Shown: positions 44,286 to 56,225, numbered from the stretch's first letter. The stretch is DNA of 64,000 nt from Acheta domesticus (GCA_031308135.1 JAHLJT010009436.1:164785681-164849680), one strand, 5' to 3'. A program made the numbers and translations. Notes: generated by a model not told the origin, from the letters alone.

Positions 44286-46051
44286 AAGCATCTTGGGCAA
44301 TGCTGAAAACCCTACGTTCAGATTTCATGCTTCTGAACTACCACAATTGTGTTGTGGCCCAGAAAATCATTGTTATACAATAAACAAATAATGAATTGTA
44401 TCCAACGTTTTGAAATGACGGAACACCGAGCTTCAAGCCCTATGTACTACTTAGTACTACTTAGCCCGTGTGTTGTAAATGGGTCCGATCTGGGCATGCG
44501 ATGAAGAAGCTGATAGAGCCGTGTTGACTCCTAGGGACAGGAGCCCTCTGCTTCAGCGCTCCGTCGCCTGGAAGTGGGAAGGTCGGGCTGTGGCGGGGAG
44601 CGCCAGGCTGTGGGCGTCTGAAGCACCGGCAACGCTCCCTGGAAAAACAAAAGATATGTCATGTAGGTAGCAGGCCGTGGATACGGTGGCTGCCTTCCCC
44701 AAACGCACACACCATGGATGGAATTTAGAATATATAACATTCGTTATAATATTAGTAATAAATAATTCTAATTATAATTAATAATTAGTTGAACCATTGC
44801 AATTATTTCGAAGGGTAAAAGAATGGCTGCAGAAAATTTTTAAAACATTTTACATATTCCCTACAAAGAAAATTGAAATCTCCCAAAACATTGTTTCATA
44901 TCATTCCGTGTTTCTTCTGGGAAACTGAATAAATGAGGGAGGTTTACAAATTATGGAACAATACAATTAGAGAATTCAGAGTGAACGCAGATGTTTCTGA
45001 AAATGTAAATGAAATTATTTACATTTATCAAGTTCTAGACATGTGTGTTGGACTGAGCTGTAGCAGGAAATCCTGCTATCCATCTTAATTTAACAACGTA
45101 ATGCATAACATATAATTATAATTCATAATCAATGATTTTTTGCAAAGGTACACATATTTCAAACGATTATTGAATGTTGAATTTAAGAACCTTTAATCTT
45201 CGAATTTGTTCCTAATTATCGAAAATTTTCTTGGCTAACAATAACCTCACATCCACACACATTTGCTCGCAGTAGGCCAAGGACCTTCTTGAGTAATGTC
45301 TTTGTCTTGACACCTTGACACAACCACAGTACGTAATATATAATTCAGGCAAGAGTTAATTCTTTTATTTTACAATTTTATTAAACTTTAGTGCTTTATA
45401 TTATAAAACCGATTTATATTAGCAAGCAACAACACATCTAAAGCCTATTATCTTTTATTTAAAGCAAAAATTACGAAAGTTGGTTTAGTAGAAAGTTCAA
45501 ATTTCCTTTTCAATAAAAAATAGTGTTTTAAATATGTGGTAGCCATTAATATTTTATTTATAAGTAACGGACTGAGGATAGTGTGTGGTGTAAGTTGGGA
45601 ATCAAGAGACCTGCAGACCACCTTATGCCATTGTCCCAGCTTCTGCTATTTACGGAGATATTTGAGGATTTTTGGAACATTTTAACAAAAACGCGTGCAT
45701 CTTCTCGCCATCTGCACCATTCTTAAAAAGTATTTGAAATTGCTCTAACAGACATCATTCCTGACGTGCGTACCATATTAAAACTCCAGAACATCTAATG
45801 TGCTCGAGTTGATATGCGTGACGTATCGATTCGCATTTCATTTATCCATCCATACAGACCTTACGGTAACAAAAATTCATCTAAGACTCCCTAAAAATCT
45901 ATTTTACCACTGAAATATCTATCTGGTATTTTTTTGACAGAATCCAAACTTTGTCTTCTTCAGTATGTGTATGTGAGGAAATGAAAATATGAGATCGGAA
46001 TCTTTTGTCATTTGTGAAGAATGAATGACAATAAATTGAACAAAAGAGATT
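44286..46051. other. Mostly AT-rich stretch
   Basis: 44465-44710 is GC-richer and unique-looking with a 63-codon frame of unknown nature. The rest is AT-rich without recognised features. Confidence 0.5.
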
Positions 46052-46745
46052 TTAAACACTTCCCTGTTTATCCCGAGTTAACTCGGGTTAGGCTTGAAGT
46101 GTCATAAAATATTATCCCGAGATATTTCGGGCGAAGGTTTTTGTTTGTGTTCTGACCATAGAAACCCATGTGTTCTGACCATGCAAAAAATATTCTTCCA
46201 TCTTCTTCAGCTCACTGTGTGGAATGCGTATGAACTTCACCAAAAAGTAAAAAGCGAGACTACTTCCTCTTCTCTTCAGGATGGAACTTCTGGAATTGCT
46301 TATAGAGAAGTACAAGCCCAATGTAATTTCTCTTAAACAAGGAAGATCTGGGAAGACACCTACTTCACGTAGACTGACAGATCGTCATTTTCCAGAACAT
46401 ATTCCACCTATAGAAAAGAAGACATATCCTACAAGACAGTGTGCAATGTGTAGCCGTGTGAAGGATTCACAGAACAAGAAAATACGAAGAGAAAGTAGGT
46501 ACCACTGCACTGATTGTAATGTTCCTCTTTGTGTGACTCCGTGCCTAAGAGTTAACCACACAATTCGAAACATTTAAGACATTTTGAATAGTTTTTTAGT
46601 TCAAATTGTCTATTGTATTCGAAGTATGAACAAGGCACAATACATAATCTTAAATTGTATCTCTTGGTTTTGATTATATACATTCCATTGCTCCGAATAG
46701 TAAAGTAAATGTTATTCACATCATGCCCGAGATAACTCGGGATAA
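46052..46745 (+). mobile_element. Internally deleted piggyBac-like element
   Basis: The left end carries TTTATCCCGAGTTAACTCGG from 46068; a second box ATTATCCCGAGATATTTCGG starts at 46111. The right end has CCCGAGATAACTCGGGATAA (46726-46745), which in inverse orientation matches the left end (TTATCCCGAG). Between them lies only the 3' end of a piggyBac transposase gene. TTAA occurs at 46052-46055, just outside CACTTCCCTG, and is a candidate target site; no matching TTAA was established on the right, so the outer borders are approximate. Most of the transposase, including the catalytic DDD region, is missing. Confidence 0.8.
46181..46577 (+). pseudogene. piggyBac transposase C-terminal remnant, frameshifted
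   Basis: The segment begins KIFFHLLQLTVWNAYELH, matching the WWKKxFFHLLDLxxVNAYxL block near the end of the piggyBac DDE domain. The frame then shifts between about 46260 and 46281. It continues FRMELLELLIEKYKP, then LTDRHFPEHIPPIEKK, then the cysteine-rich finger CAMCSRVK...RRESRYHCTDCNVPLCVTPC ending LRVNHT. The last part is the typical C-terminal zinc finger of piggyBac transposases, with its cysteines kept. A stop follows at 46577. The catalytic aspartates are not present, so it cannot be an active transposase. It lies within the terminal-repeat boundaries of the element. Confidence 0.9.
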
Positions 46746-47035
46746 TTTTTATCTGAATATGCAAATTGAAATATCTCCAAAAGTTGTACAAAAATGTCCA
46801 CGATATTTAATGAGAAAGTTAATTTCATTGACATGATAATAATGAGACAATAAAAATAGAATAATTTTGACAAGAATTTTCAGAAAATACTAGTAAGGGA
46901 AGCGGCTAAAATACTCTCCAAACGGATGGCAAATACAAGTTGGATACAACAGTTATTGGGAATAATGGCTGGCAATTATATTTTATCTAATCTAATGCTA
47001 TCCTTGGCACTGGGTTGACGAATGGGGGAAGGGCC

Positions 47036-47420
47036 ATTTCAGAAAGCGCCGACAAGCAGTTGCTGTAAGGCGGCGCGGCGTCGGGTGCCGCGCGGGGCCG
47101 GGTGTTCAGTGCGTGGGGCCGAGGGCGGGGGCGGGGAAGGCGCCGTCCGTTGCACAAAGCCCCGCTAACGCGACGAATTAAAAGGCCAAGTGTCGCGCGG
47201 GGCCGTAAAAGGATTATTGTCGGCGCGTGCTGCGGCCTTTCGACGCCAGAGGAGCTGCCTTCGGCCCCTCCATCCCACTCACGCCCCCGCATCCGCTCTC
47301 CCGTCCTCTCTCCCAGCCCTCGCTTACGTCCTCACTCCGTGCCTCACGCTCTCCTTCCCTAACCCAAAACCTTTCCTCCCCCCTGACCTTCTTGCTTCTT
47401 CTCCATCAACAATGCTGCAT
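47036..47420. other. CpG island followed by C-rich shoulder
   Basis: 47055-47240 is CpG-rich and includes GACGAATTAAAAGGCC and AAAAGGATTATTGTCGG (GGATTA is an Otx/Bicoid-type core). 47260-47420 is C/T-rich. No coding gene supported. Confidence 0.5.
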
Positions 47421-48095
47421 CGTGTTTCTCCCCATACTCGATCTCTTTACGCAATCTCCATCCCACGTTACAACCTACTCCGAAAACGCGATTGTAGTGT
47501 TGCCACTGATCTTTATAGAACCCTCATTTGACGAGTTGTAAGCTGGCATCTGTAATTCATTATAACTACGAATTTATAGAACTGCTGAAAGTTGTGATTG
47601 GATACTTTTTAAGATGTTCGATGTTTTCTGCACAGAAAATAGAAGAATTGTATTTTATTTAACATCTATAAACTTTCGGCGCCTCCGTTTTATTAAAAAA
47701 TACATAGATATACCTTTTTGCAAAATATAAGTTATGCGTAAAATACATATTTTTTCAATTTATAATATGAATTTCGATGCAATCACGACGTGATCTACTG
47801 AACTCTAAAAGTGATTCAAAATATGTCAACAGGTGTGATTTCCTTGTGATGCGATTGGATTTGAGGAATGCCAGCAGGCTAGGGCGAGAAGTCACTGTTC
47901 ATTTTATCCATTACTTTTTTCTGTCTAGTAGGCGCTTGGGGTAAATAAATACCGAACAATCCGGTGTTTATCACCTAGTTTATTATATTTTCAATAATTT
48001 GAATTGATTGAACGTAATAATTTTAAAGACAAAAAATCACATTAGAAATGTTGAAAATAGAGTTAACAATTAAGGTTGCTATACCAGCCTGCAAA
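47421..48095. other. AT-rich stretch
   Basis: No recognised gene or repeat. Confidence 0.5.
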
Positions 48096-48450
48096 ACGCG
48101 AATATAAAATATTCAAGGGAGCCGAAAATTAACGGTCGCCCGGAAATTAGAATGTTAGGGGCGTATTGGGTTGCGGTCTTTGCGGTCTCGTCAACATTGA
48201 ATGTATCGGTGAGCGAGGCCCCGCGCTGCGCATTAATTGGCGGAAAATCTCGGCAATAACACGGGCAAGTAGCGAAGAGGGCCTCGCGCATAGGCCTAAT
48301 TGCGAGGCGCGCGCAGCGCCGCGCGCGCAGCGCCCTCGCGAGCGGCGCCATTTGCATTGAAGGAGCTCATTATGCGCCCACGCCACTCGGCGCCGCGCAT
48401 CACGCGCGCGACGCGCAAGGCGGGAGAGGGGAGCGCGAATGTGAGGGGGA
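48096..48450. promoter_or_regulatory. Candidate regulatory island with homeodomain and octamer sites
   Basis: Non-tandem, CpG-rich. Contains GCGCATTAATTGGCGG (around 48229), GGCCTAATTGCGAGG (around 48293), an exact octamer ATTTGCAT (48350-48357) and GAGCTCATTATGCGCCC. The alternation of CpG-rich DNA with conserved-looking TAAT cores is typical of developmental enhancers. No coding frame of substance. Confidence 0.4.
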
Positions 48451-48455
48451 CGGCG

Positions 48456-48725
48456 GGAATGGAGAGGAGAACGAGTGGAGGGAACGAGGAACGAAAGGAG
48501 TAGGAAGGGGTTGCTGAGAAGGGCAAGAGGTGGAGAGGAAAAAACGTTGGTAAAGAATGCAAATTGAGAGGAATAGGAAAAAAAATCTCAGACTCCGCGT
48601 GTGCAAAGAAAAGTGATGAACGCGGAGGAGAACAAGTGAAGGAACGAGGAACGAAAGGGGTGGGAAGGGTTTGCAGCATCTTAGAAGAGAAGGGCAATAG
48701 ATGGAGAAGTGAGAACGTTGGTAAA
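48456..48725. repeat. 160-170-bp tandem duplication in purine-rich DNA
   Basis: GGAACGAGGAACGAAAGG occurs at 48481 and 48641; ACGTTGGTAAAGAA at 48544 and 48715. The intervening order is the same, so the block is present twice with indels. A third copy lies at 49228-49345. Confidence 0.8.
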
Positions 48726-49227
48726 GAAGTTTCGACCTGAAAGAAAGATTATTTAATCCTTAATTATTTATAAATATTTAAATATTTTCTGTATAATGAG
48801 AATATACTGTTTTATATAAACTATATAAACTAGAAATAACAACGGAATTCAACCGCTAAAAAGATAAGTTAGCAGCTCACTTTTGTACAACTTATTTCCT
48901 TAATTGGAAAATAAATTCATTGATATTATTAACAATACACCTCTTCTTTGGTTTCAATTAATCACTTAAAGATATAATATCTCCGTAACATCGTCAATGT
49001 TATACTCTTCATAAGCTATTTATGTTAATTTCAAGTATAAATTAAAAACATTGCAAAAATAAATAATCAGAACATAAATCTTAATAGATAATATTTAAAA
49101 TAAATAAACTGATATTCTTGATTTATCATTCTTATTTTATAAAAAATGAAAACATACCTTGACCTCCAATTTCCTCTCTTCACCCACTATCAATTACACG
49201 AGCAATTTTTAAACCCCCATATACAGG
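48726..49227. other. AT-rich stretch between copies of the purine-rich repeat
   Basis: No recognised feature. Confidence 0.5.
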
Positions 49228-49345
49228 GCAAGAGTGAAGAGGAAAGAACGTTGGTAAAGAATGCAAATAGACATATTAGGAGGAAAAATCTCAGACTCAG
49301 CGAGTGCAAAGAAAAATGATTGAAATGTCGAGGAGCAGAGAGGCA
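49228..49345. repeat. Third copy of the 48.5-kb repeat
   Basis: GGCAAGAG and AACGTTGGTAAAGAATGCAA, then AAAAATCTCAGACTC and GTGCAAAGAAAA, match 48528-48617 closely. Confidence 0.85.
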
Positions 49346-50109
49346 AAGACTGGGGAAGAAAGAAAGAAACGGGAGGGCGGAGGAAGGGAAAGATGGAAAA
49401 GAATGGGTGGGAAACGAATAAAGAAAAGGAATGTGATATGATAAGAGTGATGAAGGAAGTAGACACGTGTTTGAAAGGGAAATAAAATGAAAAAAGTGAA
49501 AGAAATAGAAGTAGGAATATCTAGGAGCATTAAGTTATTCTCCCTTACGTTTTTCTTAAAGGAGGGGGAGAACTTAAAGCGCAATATAAAAGTAGAAAAT
49601 CACTTCAGTGACCAATAAAAACATAAGATTTACGATGTGATAATGAAAAATCGACATTGTTCCATTTGCAATTTATTGAAATAAGACAATGTCAAAAGTG
49701 TACAAATATATTACAAATGGCATTGAATGTTATTCATTGAAATAACTATTTCTCCATTTCATGCACATACTCTTAACAATATAGTTTTTCGTGCATAAAT
49801 TTATTTTGTATAAAAAATAGAATTCGTATGTTTTCTTCAGGAAAGTAGTAAGCAGTCTGGTTTACAAGCACTAGAAGTATTTTGATATTGCCCGTACAAA
49901 GGATGAAATTGGAACGGAACAGAGACAGAAATTGAGAGAAAGCCTGAGTAGAGAACAAAGGGGAAGCACCACCAGTGCTGCATATCTCTTAGAGCAGAGG
50001 ATCTCCGAAACGTAAACGATGTTCCGCAGGGTCCCAATGCTGTGGTTTCTCCACAGGCAGTGGGTATGGAAAACTTCTCAATTACTCCACAGGAAACTCC
50101 TCCTGAGGA
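49346..50109. other. AT-rich stretch
   Basis: 49346-49570 is purine-rich and may continue the preceding repeat. 49988-50030 has a GAGGATCTC hairpin followed by CGAAACG (see findings). No gene recognised. Confidence 0.5.
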
Positions 50110-50632
50110 ACCGGGAGATTCGTGCGCTCAGTGCGATCAAGTGATGTTGATTCTAGTCCCTCTGACTGGGAGGTCCTACACTTCCTCTCCCGACGGTTGC
50201 AGGATTTTCGGACACTAGCTGTCAGCCTAGGTCGAAATTCAGTCCGCCCATGTCTATGGAAGGAATTCTAGCGGCCGCATGCTCTGTTCCGTTAGTGTTT
50301 TGTGTGGTTTCTCCGGTCAACATCTAGGCGAGTGCCGGAGTAATACCCTACACAAAGCGGGCAACGGACCGCGCGCGATCTTTCCTTCCTCTTCCTTGTC
50401 CTGTCCTCTCATTCTTACAAACAAATACACTAACATGCAGTTACTACTTACCACAATACCTGTCGGGAGCTTAGCGCTTGTCCTGGGGCCGGGTGCCCCG
50501 CTGTGTGGAGATGGTACCTAGTTGGGAAAAACCTTGCGCTAGCCGGCCGTAGGTCGGCAATGGATCTCGCCATCCAGCTGGGGGAAAAAACCATCGCCAC
50601 TCTCCCGAGAGAAAGCCACAGCACTACACTTT
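50110..50632 (+). mobile_element. SINE-A copy, nearly full length
   Basis: Starts ACCGGGAGATTCGTGCGCTC (box A decayed). The body matches SINE-A throughout: GAATTCTAGCGGCCGC, GGTTTCTCCGGTCAACA, CGCGCGATCTTTCCTTCCTC, CACTAACATGCAG, GGGTGCCCCGCTG, TCTCGCCATCCAGCTGGGGG and GCACTACACTTTT. The terminal part and (AATC)n tail are lost. Divergence from the 37.8-kb copy is about 20-25% by eye. Confidence 0.88.
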
Positions 50633-52430
50633 TCTTCCACCTCGTATTTCTTTCATGTCTCCCTTCCTCGGCAATCTCTTTCATCTACTCTTCTCTAAAA
50701 TAAATTTTTCTCTGTTGTTTCTCTCTGCTTTCTCCAATTCATCCTAAAAATTATTTCTACAGGACGTTTTATAAACTCTTTCTGTAAGAGTTTTTTACAT
50801 TCTGTATAATTTACCTCAACTTTCTTCCTACGCCGTTCATTGTTTCAATCTCGTCACCCTTTTTCCATATCAATTTCGATATTTACAGTGCAACACATGG
50901 GAATGATCCCTCATCTGTAATATGTTTCGAATACTTTATCTCGAAAACTTTTGGTGACTTCTGGTGACACTAGACCATAGCAAGGCCTGGCCTAGTATCA
51001 TCGAAGAAGGAAAAAATTTACTTGAAGAGCATCTGCTGAAAATATACTGTTTAATTAAACCCTCCAAAACGCAATGAAAGCATTCAGAATAATATTATTG
51101 TGCTATACAAATTACATAATAAATAAATGATGAAAAATGTATAGTTATTTCTTTATTTAGGTTAAGTCCCAGGCGAGCAATGCTTTCACCTTCGACCTAA
51201 GAGTACCAAGCGATGCAAATAGACTCGCCTTACAGAGTGTTCAAGGACTAGTAGAGTTCCGATTATCCGTCTCCTAGGCTTCATTTCTTTCTCAAATAAC
51301 CGTCAATGTAAAGAAAACGAAAAAAAGTGAACAGGAGGCCAATGAATCAACAAAACCAAGTCCCCGAGTTTCTGGAGCAGAAACCTTGCTTTTCAAGTTC
51401 AATGACTAGTTGGAACAGCGAGTCGAAGTGGATTCTTTCCAGCTGTTACCTATTCGAAGCACAGCAGCTTAAAATGGACGCTGTGTGTTTAAATGAAAAA
51501 AATAACTTTTTCAAATAGTAATAAGTTTAAAATAATGTTATACTTACAGAAGAAGTTGTTGTAGTAATTAGATTTTTAAAATTTGTTTCAGACTTTCAAA
51601 AAAATCATTTTCTATAACAGCAAACAAAAGAGTGAGACTCATCGAAATCTGCCAGTTATTACAAATTCCATACTATTGTTCTGAACTGTCCAAGTTACAT
51701 TGATCACGCGATTTCCTTCAGTGCCAGCTCCTTTTTCTGTGTACATAACTTTTCTTATTAGCAGACTATTACAGCTACATAGAGGAAGTGAATTGCTAAC
51801 TATGACTTTATAGAAAAGATGCGAATATATTCCAGCTTCTGTATTTTAAGAAATAATTTCGTGTAATTCATTAAATTGATTTTAATTGTGCGTTTTTTAA
51901 ATTGCTAAAGCTTCCTGTTGATGACCGATTTTGTTTATTCTTGTCCTAAATAAGTAATTCGGTCTGACGCGTATTTTATTACAGATATAAACTCTGACTC
52001 AAATTTACTTTTGGACTGACAATATCTGAAGAATAGTATAGTCAGTCACGTATTCAGTTTTCAAATTTTAATCACACATTTGTGTTGCAGTATTTTTTTA
52101 AGTATTGAAAGTTCTTCACCTCTTTTCTCCTCACTGTTTGAAGTATTAGTTACATGTACAATTCTTAAAATTGTAATTGTATGTTGTCGGTTACCCGCCC
52201 TATATAATTTCATTGTAAGTTGAACGTTACATCCATTTTGCCGTTCTCTACTGGTTTCCAGCTTTCTCATTCACTCTCCTGTATCATGTCGTTCCATCAC
52301 CTCTTCCCTGTCCTCTTTCACCTCGTTCGTTCCCTTCCCTCTCCTTTTCCGCCTTCTCTTCCTCCCTCCACTCGCACCCTTCACCCTTAACTCCGCCCGC
52401 AAGGGCAGCTCTCCTCTCCCCACCCCCACC
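50633..52430. other. AT-rich stretch ending in a C/T-rich shoulder
   Basis: No gene recognised. 52260-52430 is pyrimidine-rich and directly precedes the island at 52.4 kb. Confidence 0.5.
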
Positions 52431-53030
52431 CCCAATGACCACGTTTGTGTTTAATTGGCTCGTGTCATTAAGAACAAATACTGCGCTTAATTAAACCCCC
52501 GCGAGGATCGACCCGGGGCGGGGCGGGGCCCGGCCCGGCCCGGGCGCCAGCCGCCTTCAAATGACTCTCCGCTCGCGATCCCGCCCGATTACTGCTCGGG
52601 GCGCCGCGGCGCGCCGGGCGGGCGGTAATTAGGCCCTACAACGAACTGTGAAATCAGCGCGTTCTTAAAGCCGGGACAATTATGCTCACGACCCCTCCCG
52701 GCGGCTCCGGCCGCATCCTTTGTGGCTGTCGCTGTATGAAACGCGTTAAAAGTGAAGTGGCGCGGCCGACGGGGCCACGGTGTTCGCGGTAATTGGAAGT
52801 TCTTCCCGGGCGCGCGAGGCAAATTCCGAATTCTTCGTTAGCGCTCGTGCGTTTTGGGGTCGGGCGCCTTTGATTAGGTTGACGTGGGGGGGGGTGCATC
52901 TTCGTCACGGACTTTTCGCTCCTGAATCGAACTTTCCGGAGCTTCCTCCAGTCTGTATCAGGGCCGCCTTATTCGGCCGTCTAGTAAATGAAGTGGAGAG
53001 TTGGCGAAGAATGAATGCCTGAACTGAGGA
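52431..53030. promoter_or_regulatory. Candidate regulatory CpG island
   Basis: Begins with TTTAATTGGCTC, GTCATTAAG and GCTTAATTAAACCC. Then comes a GGGGCGGGGCGGGGCCCGG block (about 52515-52550), then GGTAATTAGGCCC, GACAATTATGCTC and GGTAATTGG. Several homeodomain cores sit inside CpG-rich, non-repetitive DNA. Frames of 77-84 codons lack domains. Confidence 0.4.
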
Positions 53031-54840
53031 TCGTTGAGTGGTGACTTTAACATAGAGAGGGTGGTGTGGTGGTGGTGAGTGTGACAGTGAAGCTGTTAGC
53101 AGTGATTTCGAAGCGGAGAGGGAGGTGGTGATTGTGAAGTAAATGACGGTAAAAGATAATGGAGATGGTTTCAGTGGCTATGGAAAAGGCACTTCTCGTG
53201 CCAATAGTCATGAACGAAACTGAACTTTTGCGATTTGCGATTTTGATGTGAGAGGGACGAAATATTTTCTGAACAGAACATCATTTACACTGATGCCTGG
53301 CAGGAAAGGAGGATGCAATGAATGCAACTGAATTCGTGGATTTTCCCAGTATTTGGCACATATTCGTGTTTAGGATTAATCATTCAAGTTTGTTTTCCTA
53401 TATTTTCCTTCCATTAGATTATGCATGGAAGCTTGACTATTGCTCAGTTTGAGAGACTTATTTCTTCATATTTTCCTTATAAGAGAGGATTTCTCTCTTA
53501 CAAGGTGCAGTCCAAAATATATGGTAATTGTAGAAATCCTGTCAATGAAATGCTAGAGAAACTATTCTGAATATTATTAGCCTATTATGAGAACGACACC
53601 TTAACCCCGGTGTTGTAGCGTATAAGCAAAGAGAGGAAAGTGAGAGACTGAGTGGGCAATACGTGGGGTGTGGTGGTGACGGATAGGCCAGTGGCGATGG
53701 CTGCTGCGGCGGTCCCGAGGGCGGAGAGAGGCTGTTAGCGCCAAGTCGAAATTTTTGGGAGAGCGGCCCGTCGCAGGGCCGTGCTTTCAAAACCCGGCCC
53801 CACCCCCACCCCCGGCCCACCCCCGCGCGCCGAGGGCCCATCTTGTTAAAAGTTTCTTAATCGAAGCCAGCGAAGGGTAGAGTGGGCAGCGGGTTCTTTG
53901 TGAGACGCTGGGGAGAGGGAAAGAGCCGGGCTGTGCGACGTGGGGAGGTGGGGGGTGACGATGAGTCTGGAAAATGTTGACTGTTCCAGAGGAAGACCTT
54001 CAGTTCTCCTGTTCTTCCAGCTTCTCGCGCTCATATTTCTGTGTATGTATTGCAAAAGAACTAAGTATGTATTTAAAAAACTCAAACACTGTCACGACTA
54101 CTCTTTTATATTTAATGCTGTGGAATGTTTATTTAAGTAAAATTTAATTCTGAAATTTGAGCTTTTTTCAGTACCCTCGTTTCCATGATATTAATAAGTT
54201 CATGGCTGTTTTAAACGCATAATTCAGCTAAGACTGCTTTTTGATAATTTCTTAGTAATGCTATTTATGAACCTTCACCGTTCGTGCTCTTTAACGAATG
54301 AATGGTAATTTGTAAAAATGACGTTTCTAACAAAATAAAAACTATTAATTTGACGAAAACTTATTGTCGACTTAATGAATTGACGTTTTAAGTGATAGAT
54401 GAGATTCATTGAAAATCATTGTTCAACATGGACGTATACTTGTGCTGTAGACTAGTCTTCAATGTTAGGCAGTCGTTTTCTGTTTTGACGTATTTAGGCG
54501 TCTGCAAGCAATTTTATTGTTTTCTATCAAACATCATTCTGGCTATCTTTAACATAGAAATAAATTTGTGGATTTTGTGCCATAAAACTACTTTCAAACA
54601 CGCTCTCTGTTAAGTAAACAGCAGTTTTATATTAACACCAGGTATTTGTTCTGAATCTGTCATGGAAGGTAAATAAGGTAAGATACATTTAACGGCAATC
54701 GAGTACAACTTAGTAGCAGTAATTTATAAAATAAATAAATATCAACACAATATTAATGATAAGAATAAAAATGAAAAAATCAATATTACACAAGATATCA
54801 TTACAGATGAGCAATATTGCTTGATATAAATGTATTATGG
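53031..54840. other. Mixed stretch without recognised genes
   Basis: 53050-53170 is GTGGTGGTGAG-like. 53685-53850 is a small GC-rich patch (with CCCACCCCCACCCCCGGCCC). The remainder is AT-rich. Confidence 0.5.
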
Positions 54841-55270
54841 TCGTAATTTGCTCCAGTCGCAGGCGTAGGCAGTTGATGGCGTGAAAGGATTCCAAGTCTT
54901 TGGGTATCGATTCGGCTCGATGTGGCTCGTGTTTCTCTATTAACTGTGTAATTATGAAGGACGCCTATGTCCGCGGGGACTGTCACGCCAGACGACCGGT
55001 GCCGGGCTTTATGGCGCAAACGAGACCTCTGGCGGCCGGAACAGGCGACGAATAAACGCGAATGAAAACCACACGTTGCCGCTGGGTGCTGGCTGATGCG
55101 ACGGTCATAACTATAATGCATTCCAGCGACGGCAAAGCGAAATTAATGTAATTGGCATAGTTTCTCTGATTTGTAGTGAATTTCTGCTCCAGTATGTCAC
55201 GCACCACTGACGATGATTGTAATATTCTCTCATTTACTCAAATGGCGTTGTTGCTCCCGCTAAAGTAATG
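54841..55270. promoter_or_regulatory. Candidate regulatory segment with TTTATGGC and TAAT cores
   Basis: Non-repetitive. Contains GTGTAATTATGAAGG, GGGCTTTATGGCGCAAACG, GACGAATAAACGCG, CATAACTATAATGCATTCC and GAAATTAATGTAATTGGC within about 200 bp, and AAGTAATGCAATGG downstream. A 106-codon minus-strand frame spans part of it with no recognised domain. Confidence 0.38.
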
Positions 55271-56225
55271 CAATGGGCGTGTTTGTAACTTGCTGAATGT
55301 TGGATATTGAATTTACTCGAGAGCTTTTAGGAAACTCTAAATATTATGTTGTACATGATGTTAAATGCTTTGAGAAAATAAACGGTTTACAAATTCTGTA
55401 TTAATTATCATATTCTGTGTACAAATAGTCTGTATTTTCGGTTTCTATAAGGAATGAACATGAATGTTACTGACTGATTTCTTTTTAGCACATGAATTAT
55501 ATGTTGTACTTTTTAAAGTGCATTAATTTATTTTAAAATACAACTATTAAACCTTTCGCATTTATAAGTTTAAAATATGTATGTTTATACAAAATGTACG
55601 AATAAAGTAAGTTAATTATACTAATTTACCTTATCAAAATATTTCTTGAGACTCATGTACAATACCCATAACAATTGATCAATAACAGATGAAACAAGAT
55701 AAAATGAAAAATTTGTTTCTAAGTAAAAAATAAATTTATTTTTATTGATGCATTTCCAAATAGTAGTTGTGAGAATATGCGAAATACTTAACAAGGATGA
55801 CATAAAATTAATCAGTTACAAATAATTTACTTTTTGTCAGAGTCAGTGCTTCACAGTTGATACTTGTTATCTTCTTTGATAGTAATATTGGATTATAATA
55901 TTGAAAACTTTCATAACTTTCTTAATAAAAGAATTATTTCTGTTGTCAGTGAAATAGACCCATGTTTTCTAGTGGACATTTACTTCAAGTGAAGATTTGT
56001 TTCAAAAAACACAGTCTTCACATTTTGTCCTTTTAAAAATGTCTTACAGTCCTTCCCAAGAGTCAACGTGTCAGCGATAACTATATCCTACATCTGAGAT
56101 ACTCTCCTTTTCGAAAGCAGAGAAGAGCTCTGTGACCCAACAGCCAACGCGAAACGTGTCGACAGCCCTATCCTAAAGTCGCGATGGACACCGCCAGGAA
56201 AGCAAAGAATCCTGAAAAAGCCTCT
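55271..56225. other. AT-rich stretch
   Basis: No recognised gene. Confidence 0.5.
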
